Below are positions 28,068-36,506 of a stretch of DNA of 64,000 bases, in pieces. This stretch comes from Bradyrhizobium sp. 200 (lineage in GTDB: Bacteria; Pseudomonadota; Alphaproteobacteria; Rhizobiales; Xanthobacteraceae): positions 8,042,001 to 8,106,000 of the forward strand of contig NZ_CP064689.1 in assembly GCF_023100945.1 (NCBI RefSeq), in the 5' to 3' direction. A program made the position numbers and the translations under genes. The notes below the pieces were generated by a model. The model ran no database searches, was not told the DNA's origin, and worked only from the letters and a program-made list of their open reading frames with translations. Numbering within the stretch: the first letter of the stretch is position 1; every line of letters starts with the position of its first letter.

Positions 28068-28406
28068 CTACTTCGGCTGCTGGCTGATCGACATGACGTA
28101 GGCGGTGGCCTTCCAAATCTCTTCATCGGTCAGCACATCGCGCGACGCTGGCATCCGGAGACCGCTCCCCATTCGGCCGTCGGCGATCGCTTGGAACACA
28201 CCTCTGGGGTCAAGGGCGCGGCGGGCGAGATTGATCCCGCCTTTGCCGCCCTCCCCATGGCAACGTGAACACTGTTTTTGCAAAAACAGATCATGGCCCG
28301 CCGCAATCATTGTGGGGTCTTTCAGGTTCGGAACGTCTTCTTGCGGATATGCGGCGTCGCCAACGAAAATGCAGGCAATCGTCATCAGCACCAGTTTGTA
28401 CATCAT
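28068..28406 (-). CDS. Periplasmic c-type cytochrome, class I
   Basis: The 112-residue protein has a signal peptide (LVLMTIACIFVGDAAY), a haem motif C-x2-C-H (CSRCHGEGG) and an axial Met in GSGLRMPASRD. It ends with a typical helix (DEEIWKATAYVMSI). It is encoded 64 nt downstream of a PQQ dehydrogenase on the same strand and is the likely electron acceptor for that enzyme, like XoxG in methanol oxidation (inference). Confidence 0.87.
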   Translation of the reverse strand: MMYKLVLMTIACIFVGDAAYPQEDVPNLKDPTMIAAGHDLFLQKQCSRCHGEGGKGGINLARRALDPRGVFQAIADGRMGSGLRMPASRDVLTDEEIWKATAYVMSISQQPK

Positions 28407-28470
28407 GGAACTAGTCCGCGACTAAAGCGCGATAGGGGCGGCTGCTCCCGGCCGCCCCCTGTTTAGTTCG

Positions 28471-30135
28471 CTATTTCGGCAGCTTAAACGCGATAAGGGT
28501 CGAAGCCGCGGGCATCTTCTCAAGTTGAGGGAACAATGCGGGAAGCAAGATTGCAGCGTAGGAGCCCCACCCGCTTGGCACCAAAATGTACTGCTCGCCA
28601 GCGACGGCGTAGCTGATGATGCCGCTGCGCATTCCCGATCCGGTATTGAAGCTCCACAGCACCTTTCCGGTATCGGCATCGAAGGCCCGCAGAATGCCGG
28701 TCGGGTCGCCGTTGAACACGAGCCTGCCGCCGGTGGTCAGGACGCTGGCGAAGCCGGGGACATCCATCTCATGCGTCCATTTGCGCTCGCCAGTAAATGG
28801 ATCGCGTGCATCGAGCCGGCCGGGCTTGCGCCCATCGGGTGCCATCACCAGCCGTCCAAAATCACTGGCGCCGATATGGCCGGTGCCATAGTCCTTGGGA
28901 TCGTCCTTCTGCGCCACTGGTTTGAGGTAGCCGCAGAAATCCAGCACGTTGTTGTACCAAAGTCCGGTGTTGGGGTTGTAGGCGCCGGCATTCCAGCTAC
29001 GTCCACCGAAGGTGGACGGACAGATCAGCGTCTCCTGATTCATCGGCAGTTCGACGCGGCCGATCAACTCGCCGGTCCTCTTGTCGATGTCTTTGACAAA
29101 GTTCTTGAGATCGCTGACTGGCCAAATGTTCTCGATGCTGCCATCATTCTTGTCCAGCACGAAAACGTAGCCGCTCTTGTTCATGTGGACGATCAAGTCC
29201 TTGCCGTCCTTCTTGAACAGCAGCACCTCATACGCCGAATCGTAGTCCCATACGTCTTGCTTAATCTCCTGCCGGTACCATTTCAGATTGCCGGTCTTGG
29301 GATCGAGAGCGACAATCGAATCGGTGTAGAGGTTGTCACCCTGCCGGTCCTCATTGATGAAATCTTTCCCCGGATTGCCAGTGCCGTAGAAGACGGTGTT
29401 CGTCTCCGCATCGTAGGTACCCGGCATCCAGGCACCGCCACCGCCGTATTTGCCGCTCGTGCCAGGCCAACTCTTCGGGTCGTCCTTGATGGTGTTGAAC
29501 TCCCAGACCTTCTTGCCGCTTTTGGCTTCGACACCGAAGATTTTCCCTTGCGTCGCCAATTCGCCTGCAGTCGATCCGAAAGTCAGCATATCGCCAGCAA
29601 CGACGGGCGGCGAGGTGAAATTGCAACCGTGGCAGTTCGCAAAATCGGTCAACTGGACTTGCCATATCTCCTTGCCCGTTTTCTGATCGAGGGCGATGCC
29701 GCGCCCATCCACTGTTCCGATGAAGACCTTGCCGTCGCCGACCGCGACGCCACGGCTATACGGTGAGAACAACACCTTCTTGGTGAGCGGATCGAGCTTC
29801 GGCTGATAGTTCCAGACCTCCTGCCCGGTCTTCGCGTCCAGAGCCGCCACCCGGTTCCCAGAGGTTATCGAATAGATCACGCCGTCTATCGCCAAAGGCG
29901 TCTCTTGGATGCCCATGGTGATATCGCCGCCCTGGGCGATCCATGCCACAGAAAGCTTGCTGACGTTGTCCTTGTTGATTTGATCGAGCGGGCTGTAACG
30001 CCACGCGTTGCTGGTCCGATTGTATTGCGGCCAATTGTTCGGGTCTTCAGTGCCCGGAGCCTCAGCGAGGGCAACTGTTGCGGTGCTGAGCAAGCAAGTC
30101 AGACCCAAACTTGCCGCTAAAATCAATTTACCCAT
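28471..30135 (-). CDS. PQQ-dependent alcohol dehydrogenase, XoxF/lanthanide-like
   Basis: ATG 30135 (MGKLILAASLG) is preferred because GGGAGG sits 7 nt upstream; ATG 30141 is too close. The 554-aa exported protein has the eight-bladed beta-propeller pattern of repeated ALD-x-KTG-x-x-W motifs. The catalytic region reads DVWDYDSAYE: the D-x-D arrangement marks lanthanide-dependent members, whereas calcium enzymes have a small residue at the second position. No adjacent Cys-Cys pair is evident; instead a C-x2-C (NCHGC) occurs at about residue 171. The substrate is likely a short alcohol. Confidence 0.85.
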   Translation of the reverse strand: MGKLILAASLGLTCLLSTATVALAEAPGTEDPNNWPQYNRTSNAWRYSPLDQINKDNVSKLSVAWIAQGGDITMGIQETPLAIDGVIYSITSGNRVAALDAKTGQEVWNYQPKLDPLTKKVLFSPYSRGVAVGDGKVFIGTVDGRGIALDQKTGKEIWQVQLTDFANCHGCNFTSPPVVAGDMLTFGSTAGELATQGKIFGVEAKSGKKVWEFNTIKDDPKSWPGTSGKYGGGGAWMPGTYDAETNTVFYGTGNPGKDFINEDRQGDNLYTDSIVALDPKTGNLKWYRQEIKQDVWDYDSAYEVLLFKKDGKDLIVHMNKSGYVFVLDKNDGSIENIWPVSDLKNFVKDIDKRTGELIGRVELPMNQETLICPSTFGGRSWNAGAYNPNTGLWYNNVLDFCGYLKPVAQKDDPKDYGTGHIGASDFGRLVMAPDGRKPGRLDARDPFTGERKWTHEMDVPGFASVLTTGGRLVFNGDPTGILRAFDADTGKVLWSFNTGSGMRSGIISYAVAGEQYILVPSGWGSYAAILLPALFPQLEKMPAASTLIAFKLPK

Positions 30136-30142
30136 TGTCATT

Positions 30143-30183
30143 CCTCCCTCTGATGGTTTCGGTGCCTCCCTCTGATGGTTTCG
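30143..30183 (-). repeat. Tandem 22-bp repeat containing the RBS of the PQQ dehydrogenase
   Basis: The 19-nt unit CGAAACCATCAGAGGGAGG (minus strand) occurs twice with a 22-bp period, at 30165-30183 and 30143-30161. The second copy supplies the ribosome binding site. The duplicated Shine-Dalgarno region may be a simple slippage product or may affect translation. Confidence 0.75.
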
Positions 30184-30228
30184 ATGTTCTACTTAAGCCG
30201 CGGCTTCTGCCCGGATGCCGTAAATCTT

Positions 30229-31566
30229 TCAGTTTGCTGCACGGAATAGGTGCCACTCATTGGGCACACCTTTAAGCGTATAAGTGCCGTATTCTTCCAG
30301 GACCAAGCCGGAGCCAGCCACTAGATCGCGCACTGTCTGCGAGACCAGCACTTCGCTTGGAGGCGCGATGGAGGCAACGCGCGCGCCGGTATGCACTGCG
30401 ATACCAGCAATGTCGTTACCTACGAGCTCGCATTCACCAGTATGAACGCCGCACCGTACTTCAAGATGGAGCGAGCGAACCGTATCGCGGATGGCACCAG
30501 CACAGCGCACCGCTCGCGCCGGCCCGTCGAAGGTGGCGAGCAAGCCGTCACTTGATGTGTTAATCTCCCGCCCGCGGTACTGATGCAAGACCTCACGCAC
30601 CCTGGCATAAAACGTCTCAAGCAACTCCCGCCAGGAATTGTCGCCAAGTGTCGCCGCCCGCGCTGTCGAACCTGCGATATCCACAAACAGCACGGTTGCG
30701 AGCACCCGCTCTGGCTCGTGAGCATGGCGTCTGCCTGTCAAAAACTGTTCGACCTCATCAAGAATCGAATCTTGATCGCCAAACCAAGCCATGTGATCCT
30801 CGCCTGGAAGCTCGACTAGCTTTGCACCGGGGATATGCTGAGCCATGTAGCGTGCATGCTCCACGTCGATCACGCGCTCTGCGGTACGGTGTAGAATGAG
30901 CGTCGGCACGCGGGTCGCGGGCAAGATATGGCGCACGTCGATCTCACGGTTCATTTTCATGATAGCCGCCGCCGCGCCAGGACTTGCCGATGCCCTGAAA
31001 TATGAAGCCAAGCCCTCCGCGGCACGAGGGTCACTGGCGATGCTGGGCGCCCACATTGTGGCGCTTATTCCTTGCGGGGTTCCCCAGTAGTGTTCGATAT
31101 TGTCAAGTACATTGTTCCACTTCGCGTCGTTCCAGCCAAACGGATAATCGGTCGACCAGGAACGCTCGGCGTAAGCGCCGTACAGAACGAGAGCCGAGGT
31201 TCGTTCCGGATAGGTGGCGGCATACAGCAAGGACATCGGGCCGCCCTCGGAAATGCCAAACAGCGCCGCACGCTCGGACCCGACTTCGTTCAAGATGCTC
31301 TGCACATCGTGCATACGTTGTTCGAGCGTAAAAATCTGAGAGCTTCGATCGGACATTCCAGTGCCGCGTTTGTCGAAAATGATGACGCGACAGAACGAGG
31401 CGAGACGCCGAAAGAATCTGCTTCGATTCGGCGACTGCCATATGGCCTCGATGTTCGACACGAAGCCCGGCACGAAAACTAGATCAAGCGAGCCCTCGCC
31501 GAACACTTGATAGGCGATGTATACGTCATCGCTCTTGACGTAGTGGGTTGAGGGAACCTCAGCCAT
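30229..31566 (-). CDS. Alpha/beta hydrolase fused to a class III adenylate/guanylate cyclase domain
   Basis: ATG 31566 (MAEVPSTHYVKSDDVYIAYQ) is the start of the recognisable hydrolase domain; the open upstream frame has no family features. Residues 1-275 form an alpha/beta hydrolase with nucleophile G-I-S-E-G, a later Asp and His (GEDHMAW). Residues 285-445 form a CHD cyclase domain (ATVLFVDIAGST, NTSSDGLLATF, RCGVHTGECE). It could couple a small molecule or hydrolysis state to cNMP production. This fusion is common in Bradyrhizobium-like genomes. Confidence 0.88.
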   Translation of the reverse strand: MAEVPSTHYVKSDDVYIAYQVFGEGSLDLVFVPGFVSNIEAIWQSPNRSRFFRRLASFCRVIIFDKRGTGMSDRSSQIFTLEQRMHDVQSILNEVGSERAALFGISEGGPMSLLYAATYPERTSALVLYGAYAERSWSTDYPFGWNDAKWNNVLDNIEHYWGTPQGISATMWAPSIASDPRAAEGLASYFRASASPGAAAAIMKMNREIDVRHILPATRVPTLILHRTAERVIDVEHARYMAQHIPGAKLVELPGEDHMAWFGDQDSILDEVEQFLTGRRHAHEPERVLATVLFVDIAGSTARAATLGDNSWRELLETFYARVREVLHQYRGREINTSSDGLLATFDGPARAVRCAGAIRDTVRSLHLEVRCGVHTGECELVGNDIAGIAVHTGARVASIAPPSEVLVSQTVRDLVAGSGLVLEEYGTYTLKGVPNEWHLFRAAN

Positions 31567-31906
31567 TGGTCCTGTCCTTGACAGGCTACGCCGTGCTCGT
31601 CTCTCCGGCGATGCAATGCTATCACATACAGCATGGCAGAGAGTGAGACACAGGGGCGCATCCCTTTGGAGCCGGATGGTCGGTCTCCTTGGTCTATCGA
31701 GCATGTCTGGTACGGGTCAAAATGCGACATCACCGGCCTAAGAATGCGCATCCGCTTTTCCCCCAAGATCGGACTTTACAGGTCGATGCAGCCACTTCTG
31801 CCCAGGGGCCAATAACCGACATCAGCCTGGGCTGGCATTCCGTCAAACGCGTTTGGCGCTGCCACCTGATCCGTCGTACAATGTGCTGTAGTTGGATTGC
31901 CATGCC
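31567..31906. other. Divergent intergenic region with a conserved cyclase leader
   Basis: The last 100 bp before the cyclase at 31907 share blocks with the same position upstream of the paralogue at 47317: CGACATCAGCCT, a GGCAT-CC element, and TGATCnGTCGTACAAT at about 31867-31882 and 47279-47294. This suggests a co-duplicated promoter. No gene was seen in the remainder. Confidence 0.5.
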
Positions 31907-33697
31907 ATGGTGCAGGAGCGGCCGGTCCGGGTTGAACGTCGGTTGGCGGCAATACTGGCCGCTGATGTGGCTGGCTATTCACGGCTCATGCATCATGACG
32001 AAGAAGCCACACACGCAAGACTGACCTATCTTTTGACGGAGGTTGGCTACCCGGCAATCGCTGAACACGGCGGCCGCATCGTGAAGAATACCGGCGACGG
32101 GTTCTTGGCGGAGTTTCCGAGCGCCGTACAAGCGATCCGAGCTGCTGCGCAGTTCCAGACCTGCGTCCGAGAACTTACGACCGCCGACGCGCAAGATACT
32201 CGCATTGCCTTCCGGGTCGGCATCAATGTCGGTGACGTGATCGTCGAACCACATGATATCTTTGGGGACGGCGTCAATATCGCGGCGCGGCTCGAAAACA
32301 TTGCAGAGCCGGGTGGCATCTGCGTTTCGTCTTCAGCTTACGAACATATCCGAGGTAAGGTCGGCATTCAGTTTCTCGATCTGGGCGACCAGAACTTCAA
32401 AAATATTGCTCTGCCGATCCGAGCTTACGCTGTGGTCTGGGATGGGTCGAACCCGGCGACACATGCTGAACGCGTGGAGCGAGACCGGCTTTCACCTCCA
32501 CGTCTTTCCATTGTTGTGTTGCCGTTCGCCAACCTCAGCGGTGATGCCGAGCAGGACTATTTCGTCGATGGCGTGACCGAAAGTCTAACCACTGACTTGT
32601 CACGCATCGGCGGCTCGTTCGTAATCGCACGGAACAGCGCGTTCTCATATAAGGAAAGAGCTATCGATGTACGGCAAGTCGGCCGCGAATTGAACGTTCG
32701 CTATGTGCTCGAGGGCTCAGTGCAACGCAGCGGCAAGCGGCTCCGGATAAACGTGCAGTTGATCGATACCCACAGCGGCCAACATCTTTGGGCGGAGCGT
32801 TTCGAGAAGCCCGTCGCCGATTTGTTCGACATCCAAGACGAAATCGTGTCCTTGCTTGCCAACGCGTTGAACGCCCAGCTTATCGAAGCCGAGGCGCGGC
32901 GCGCTCAGCAATCAATGCATCCCGATGCAACAGACTTGGCCTTCCAAGGGTTTTCATGGCTATACAAGGGACCGACCCCTGATTACGTTGCTCAGGCGCG
33001 CGTCCTTTTTGAGCGCGCTTTGGAAATCGATCCCCGAAGTGTCAAAGCGCTGGTCGGCATGGCACGCGTCCATCTGGCGATGGGGGCCGCGATGTTAGCT
33101 GACGACCGGGCCACGCACTTCTCGGCGGCTGAAGCGAACGCGATTAAGGCCCTTTCGCTCGCTCCAGAATACCCGTGGGCCCATTTGGCATTGGGTGGCG
33201 CACAAATTTTTACAAACCGCGCAGCACAGGGGATTGCGGAATTTGAACAGGTATTGGGGCTTGATCGCAATTCGGCCGATGCGCACGCCTACACTGGTTT
33301 GGCAAAAGTGTTCTTGGGTCGTGCGGCCGAGACCGAAGCGCATGTAGTCGAAGCACTCCGCCTTTCCCCTCGCGATATCTCCGCCTATCAGTGGATGCAC
33401 ATTGTGGGGACAGCCAAATTGCAGCTCGGCGCTGAGGCTGAAGCTGTCGCTTGGTTACAGAGAAGTATTGGCGCAAACCGAAACTTTCCTCTGACCCATT
33501 TTATCCTATCCGCTGCCTTGGGCTTACTTGGCGCGTTGCATGAAGCGCGAGCTGCTGCAAACACCGGATTTGCGCTTCATCCAGATTTTACGATCCGTCG
33601 TCTGCGCGCCGTCGTATACAGCGACAATGCGACGTATCTCGTTGGGCGAGAGCGCATCTGTGAGGGTCTGCGCTTGGCGGGGGTGCCCGAGGGGTGA
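31907..33697 (+). CDS. Class III adenylate cyclase with TolB-like and TPR domains (copy 1)
   Basis: ATG 31907 (MVQERPVRVERRL) matches the start of the paralogue at 47317. The 596 aa contain a CHD cyclase domain (ILAADVAGYSRLM; KNTGDGFLAEF; VGINVGDVI; FGDGVNIAARLE), a linker, and a TolB/FlgO-like domain (LSIVVLPFANLSGD ... FVDGVTESLTTDLSRI). C-terminal TPR-like helices follow. It is a soluble cyclase likely regulated through its TPR part. It is paralogous to 47317-49098, and a third copy survives only as a scrap at 43.0 kb. Confidence 0.9.
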   Translation: MVQERPVRVERRLAAILAADVAGYSRLMHHDEEATHARLTYLLTEVGYPAIAEHGGRIVKNTGDGFLAEFPSAVQAIRAAAQFQTCVRELTTADAQDTRIAFRVGINVGDVIVEPHDIFGDGVNIAARLENIAEPGGICVSSSAYEHIRGKVGIQFLDLGDQNFKNIALPIRAYAVVWDGSNPATHAERVERDRLSPPRLSIVVLPFANLSGDAEQDYFVDGVTESLTTDLSRIGGSFVIARNSAFSYKERAIDVRQVGRELNVRYVLEGSVQRSGKRLRINVQLIDTHSGQHLWAERFEKPVADLFDIQDEIVSLLANALNAQLIEAEARRAQQSMHPDATDLAFQGFSWLYKGPTPDYVAQARVLFERALEIDPRSVKALVGMARVHLAMGAAMLADDRATHFSAAEANAIKALSLAPEYPWAHLALGGAQIFTNRAAQGIAEFEQVLGLDRNSADAHAYTGLAKVFLGRAAETEAHVVEALRLSPRDISAYQWMHIVGTAKLQLGAEAEAVAWLQRSIGANRNFPLTHFILSAALGLLGALHEARAAANTGFALHPDFTIRRLRAVVYSDNATYLVGRERICEGLRLAGVPEG

Positions 33698-34028
33698 TGT
33701 CGGAGATGGGTCACAAGCGGTAATGCTCTGACTGATCGTAAGATTTCCGCTTGGCCGTCAGAAGCTGACATCGCCACAGATTGCGGTCGCTGGCAGGCCG
33801 GGGCACAACGGAAGCGACCGCGCCGCGGTAGCGCACCGCACGCGCGATGAGTGCTGCGCCTGCGATCTACCGGGCGAAGCGGACGAACTCCGCCTCGGTC
33901 GGACAACGGAGGCGCGACGCGTTCGCCTATGTTTGCTCAAACGCGAGTTAATTCGCGGATATTGGAAGGAAGGTAAGCGCCTCGCGGAAATTGCGATGGC
34001 GAATGTTACGGCGCGGGCGCTGTTCGCC
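33698..34028. other. Intergenic region
   Basis: About 330 bp lie between the convergent ends of the cyclase and ferredoxin genes. No supported gene, hairpin terminator or RNA was recognised; open frames run opposite to or overlap the ferredoxin gene. Confidence 0.4.
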
Positions 34029-34364
34029 TCAATCACCCGCGCCGGGATTTGGCGAGAAGTATGGAAGTTTGTCCGGCTTCCCCTCCCACTCCTTAGAGTC
34101 GGGCGGGGGCGCTTTTTTGACCGTAATATTTGGCCAGATTTTCGCGTATTCCGCATTCAGCGACAGCCATTTCTCAAGCCCCGGCTCGGTGTCAGGCTGG
34201 ATCGCGTCGACCGGGCATTCCGGCACGCAGACCCCGCAATCGATGCATTCGTCCGGGTGGATGACGAGCATGTTCTCGCCCTCGTAGAAGCAGTCTACGG
34301 GGCACACGTCGACGCAGTCCATGATTTTGCAGCGAATACAGCTCTCGTTGACGACGAAGGTCAA
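34029..34364 (-). CDS. fdxA: Seven-iron ferredoxin FdxA
   Basis: The 111-residue protein starts [24 protein letters not shown] and continues [18 protein letters not shown], the standard ligands of one [3Fe-4S] and one [4Fe-4S] cluster. A C-terminal extension ([18 protein letters not shown]) typical of proteobacterial FdxA follows. It is a cytoplasmic electron carrier. It lies 38 nt downstream of a cysteine-rich MarR gene on the same strand, so the two are probably co-transcribed under redox or iron control (inference). Confidence 0.95.
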   Translation of the reverse strand: MTFVVNESCIRCKIMDCVDVCPVDCFYEGENMLVIHPDECIDCGVCVPECPVDAIQPDTEPGLEKWLSLNAEYAKIWPNITVKKAPPPDSKEWEGKPDKLPYFSPNPGAGD

Positions 34365-34402
34365 TTAAGCGTCCTTTCAGCAGATCACAGCGGCGACCTC
34401 AT

Positions 34403-35005
34403 TCATGGTGTCGGCCTGTCCTCGCGGTGCTCGTTCATTGGTTGAAAATGGACGCACAGAAGACCTACGTCCTCTGGCTGAATCGGAACACCGAGGAGCA
34501 GGCATTCAGCGGCCGAGGGGTCCGTGCTCGGCAGGTTGCCGCACATCTCTCTGCCGAAGTACGTGCAGTCCTGGCAAACACCGAAGCGCCGATGCGCACC
34601 ACTCGTAGCTAGAGTGGACAGCACTTGGTGCAGGGCGCGACGCATCGCAGTTCGCTCTGTCGCGTCGAGCGAATCCACGGCGCGCACCAGAACCTCGAAC
34701 GGATCGCGTGCATTCGCTTTTTTGCCCTTGCTCGTCAGTCGCAGACTTACGCTTCGCCCGTCCGTCTTGAATGGCTGTCGGACCAAGTACCCACCCGCTT
34801 CAAGCGCCTTAATGGCTTGTGTTGCGGTGCCGCGGGTTGTCGCTTGAAATTCCGCGAGTGCCGACGGGGTCCGCGAGAACGGGTTGGCACGGGCGAAGAA
34901 GCGGAGCGCCATCCATTGGGCCGGACTGAGTTCGCCGTCATAGCCCTCAGCTTGTACGAGCCGTCCCACTTGCAGCAGGAGCTCTGCCGTTTCGCGCGCT
35001 GACAT
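34403..35005 (-). CDS. MarR family regulator with a cysteine-rich C-terminal region
   Basis: The 200 aa have a MarR winged helix (TPSALAEFQATTRGTATQAIKAL; KTDGRSVSLRLT). A C-terminal cluster follows: C-x2-C-x7-C-x12-C and one more Cys (CQDC ... MCGN ... AECLL ... LLCVHF), which looks like a metal or Fe-S sensing module. It is divergent from rpoH across a compact promoter region with paired palindromes, and upstream of fdxA. It likely represses both directions and responds to redox or metal state. Confidence 0.87.
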   Translation of the reverse strand: MSARETAELLLQVGRLVQAEGYDGELSPAQWMALRFFARANPFSRTPSALAEFQATTRGTATQAIKALEAGGYLVRQPFKTDGRSVSLRLTSKGKKANARDPFEVLVRAVDSLDATERTAMRRALHQVLSTLATSGAHRRFGVCQDCTYFGREMCGNLPSTDPSAAECLLLGVPIQPEDVGLLCVHFQPMNEHREDRPTP

Positions 35006-35029
35006 GTTTGCCTCTTCGGAATAATAGCG

Positions 35030-35083
35030 TTTCGAAATTAACTTGACAACCGATAATCGGATACGGATAATTTTGTTTCGAAA
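35030..35083 (+). promoter_or_regulatory. rpoH promoter flanked by two TTTCGAAA palindromes
   Basis: A sigma70-type promoter is seen: TTGACA at 35043-35048, a 17-bp spacer, and GATAAT at 35066-35071. Perfect 8-bp palindromes TTTCGAAA lie immediately upstream (35030-35037) and downstream (35076-35083), each within GTTTCGAAA. A further inverted repeat, CCGATAATCGG (35050-35060), sits in the spacer. The layout fits a repressor that brackets or overlaps RNA polymerase. The divergent MarR protein is the best candidate. Confidence 0.7.
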
Positions 35084-35102
35084 CTAGTTGGAGGGCTGGA
35101 TC

Positions 35103-36002
35103 ATGGCCCGCAATGTGGCTCTGCCGATCCTCACGGCCGAACCCGGCCTCACCCATTATCTTGAGGAAATCCGGCGGTTCCCGATGTTGGAGCGTCAGGA
35201 AGAATACATGCTCGCGAAGCGCTGGCGGGAGCACGGCGATCGCAACGCGGCGCACAAGCTGGTCACCAGCCATCTGCGGCTCGTGACCAAGATCGCCAGG
35301 GACTATCGCGGCTACGGCCTGCCTATCTCCGAGGCGATCTCCGAGGGCAATGTCGGCCTGATGCAAGCGGTCGAGCGCTTCGAGCCGGAGAAGGGCTTCC
35401 GGTTCGCCACCTACGCCGTGTGGTGGATCAAGGCGGCGATCCAGGAATGCATCCTGCGCTCGTGGTCGCTGGTGAAGATGGGCACCACGGCCAACCAGAA
35501 GAAGGTGTTCTTCAACCTCCGCAAGGCCCAGAGCAAAATCTCCATCCTCGGCGATGGCGATATGCGGCTGGACCAGGTGAAGATCATCGCCCGGCGGATC
35601 GGCGTCACCGAAACGGACGTGATTTACATGAACCGGCGGCTTGGCGGCGACGCCTCGCTCAACGCCGCGATCCGCGAGGACGGCGATTCCGGCGAGTGGC
35701 AGGACTGGCTGGTGGACGAATCCCCGGACCAGGAGACGACGCTCGCCGCGAGCGAGGAGTTCGATAACCGCCGCAAGACGCTGTCCGATGCGCTCACCGT
35801 GCTCAACAAGCGCGAGCGGCGCATCTTCGAGACGCGCCGGCTCGCCGAGGAACAGATCACCCTCGCGGAGCTGGCCGAGGAATTCGGCGTCTCGCGCGAG
35901 CGCGTGCGCCAGATCGAGGTGAGCGCCTTCGAGAAGGTGCAGAACGCAATGATTCAGAGCGTCGCGTCGATGGCGACCCCGGCGCCTCTGCAGGTGCGTT
36001 AG
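35103..36002 (+). CDS. rpoH: RNA polymerase sigma factor RpoH (sigma-32)
   Basis: ATG 35103 follows GGAGGG. The 299 aa contain region 2 ([31 protein letters not shown]-type helices), the RpoH box region ([11 protein letters not shown]) and region 4 helix-turn-helix ([15 protein letters not shown]). It directs heat-shock gene transcription. Alphaproteobacteria often carry several rpoH copies; this one is controlled through a divergent promoter shared with a cysteine-rich MarR regulator. Confidence 0.95.
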   Translation: [299 protein letters not shown]

Positions 36003-36182
36003 CTTCCAACCCTCTCCCGTGGTGGGAGAAACTGACGATGGCCGTGTCGCTCTGGGTACGCTTTACGGCAACCGAACGGCGCGAGAGGGGCGCCGCTCAC
36101 CGGGTGCTGATCGAGCCCTCGCTCGACGATCCACGCACGGCACTTTACATCATCGATCGGGCGCCTAGGCCGCGCGTTGCAG

Positions 36183-36419
36183 ATGGAATGTTATCCGACG
36201 TTTCATAATGAAGTCGGGGTGCCGATCGTGCGCATTGGCTGCCGCGAGTTCAAGTGTATTGGGGATAAACCGCCGCAAGATCACCCACACATCTACCTCA
36301 AGATGGTCGATGCCAGTGAGATCGTCTGCCCCTATTGCTCTACACTATTCCGCTTCGATCCGAGCTTGGGCGCATACGAAGCTGATCCGGCAGATTGTGC
36401 TTACGGTAATAGGGACTGA
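36183..36419 (+). CDS. Zinc-finger (CHCC type) small protein
   Basis: ATG 36183 is preferred; TTG 36177 is an alternative. The 78 aa carry C (REFKCIGD), H (DHPHIYL) and C-x2-C (VCPYCSTLF), the ligands of the zf-CHCC family related to the NDUFS6 subunit of complex I. Bacterial members are small soluble proteins, probably assembly factors or stabilisers. The product ends shortly after LGAYEADPADC. Confidence 0.85.
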   Translation: MECYPTFHNEVGVPIVRIGCREFKCIGDKPPQDHPHIYLKMVDASEIVCPYCSTLFRFDPSLGAYEADPADCAYGNRD

Positions 36420-36506
36420 GTTGAAAAGCAGCAACGCTGCTTCCTTCGTCATGCCGGCCGCAGCCAACCAGCGCCAGGCGCCATCGTCCCGCAGTCTCGG
36501 CGCGGT

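Noticed and set aside
28525..29766. A 413-codon frame on the plus strand
   Set aside because: It is antisense to the PQQ dehydrogenase, which has clear propeller repeats.
33933..34445. A plus-strand frame of 170 codons
   Set aside because: It is antisense to the ferredoxin gene, whose Cys motifs are certain.
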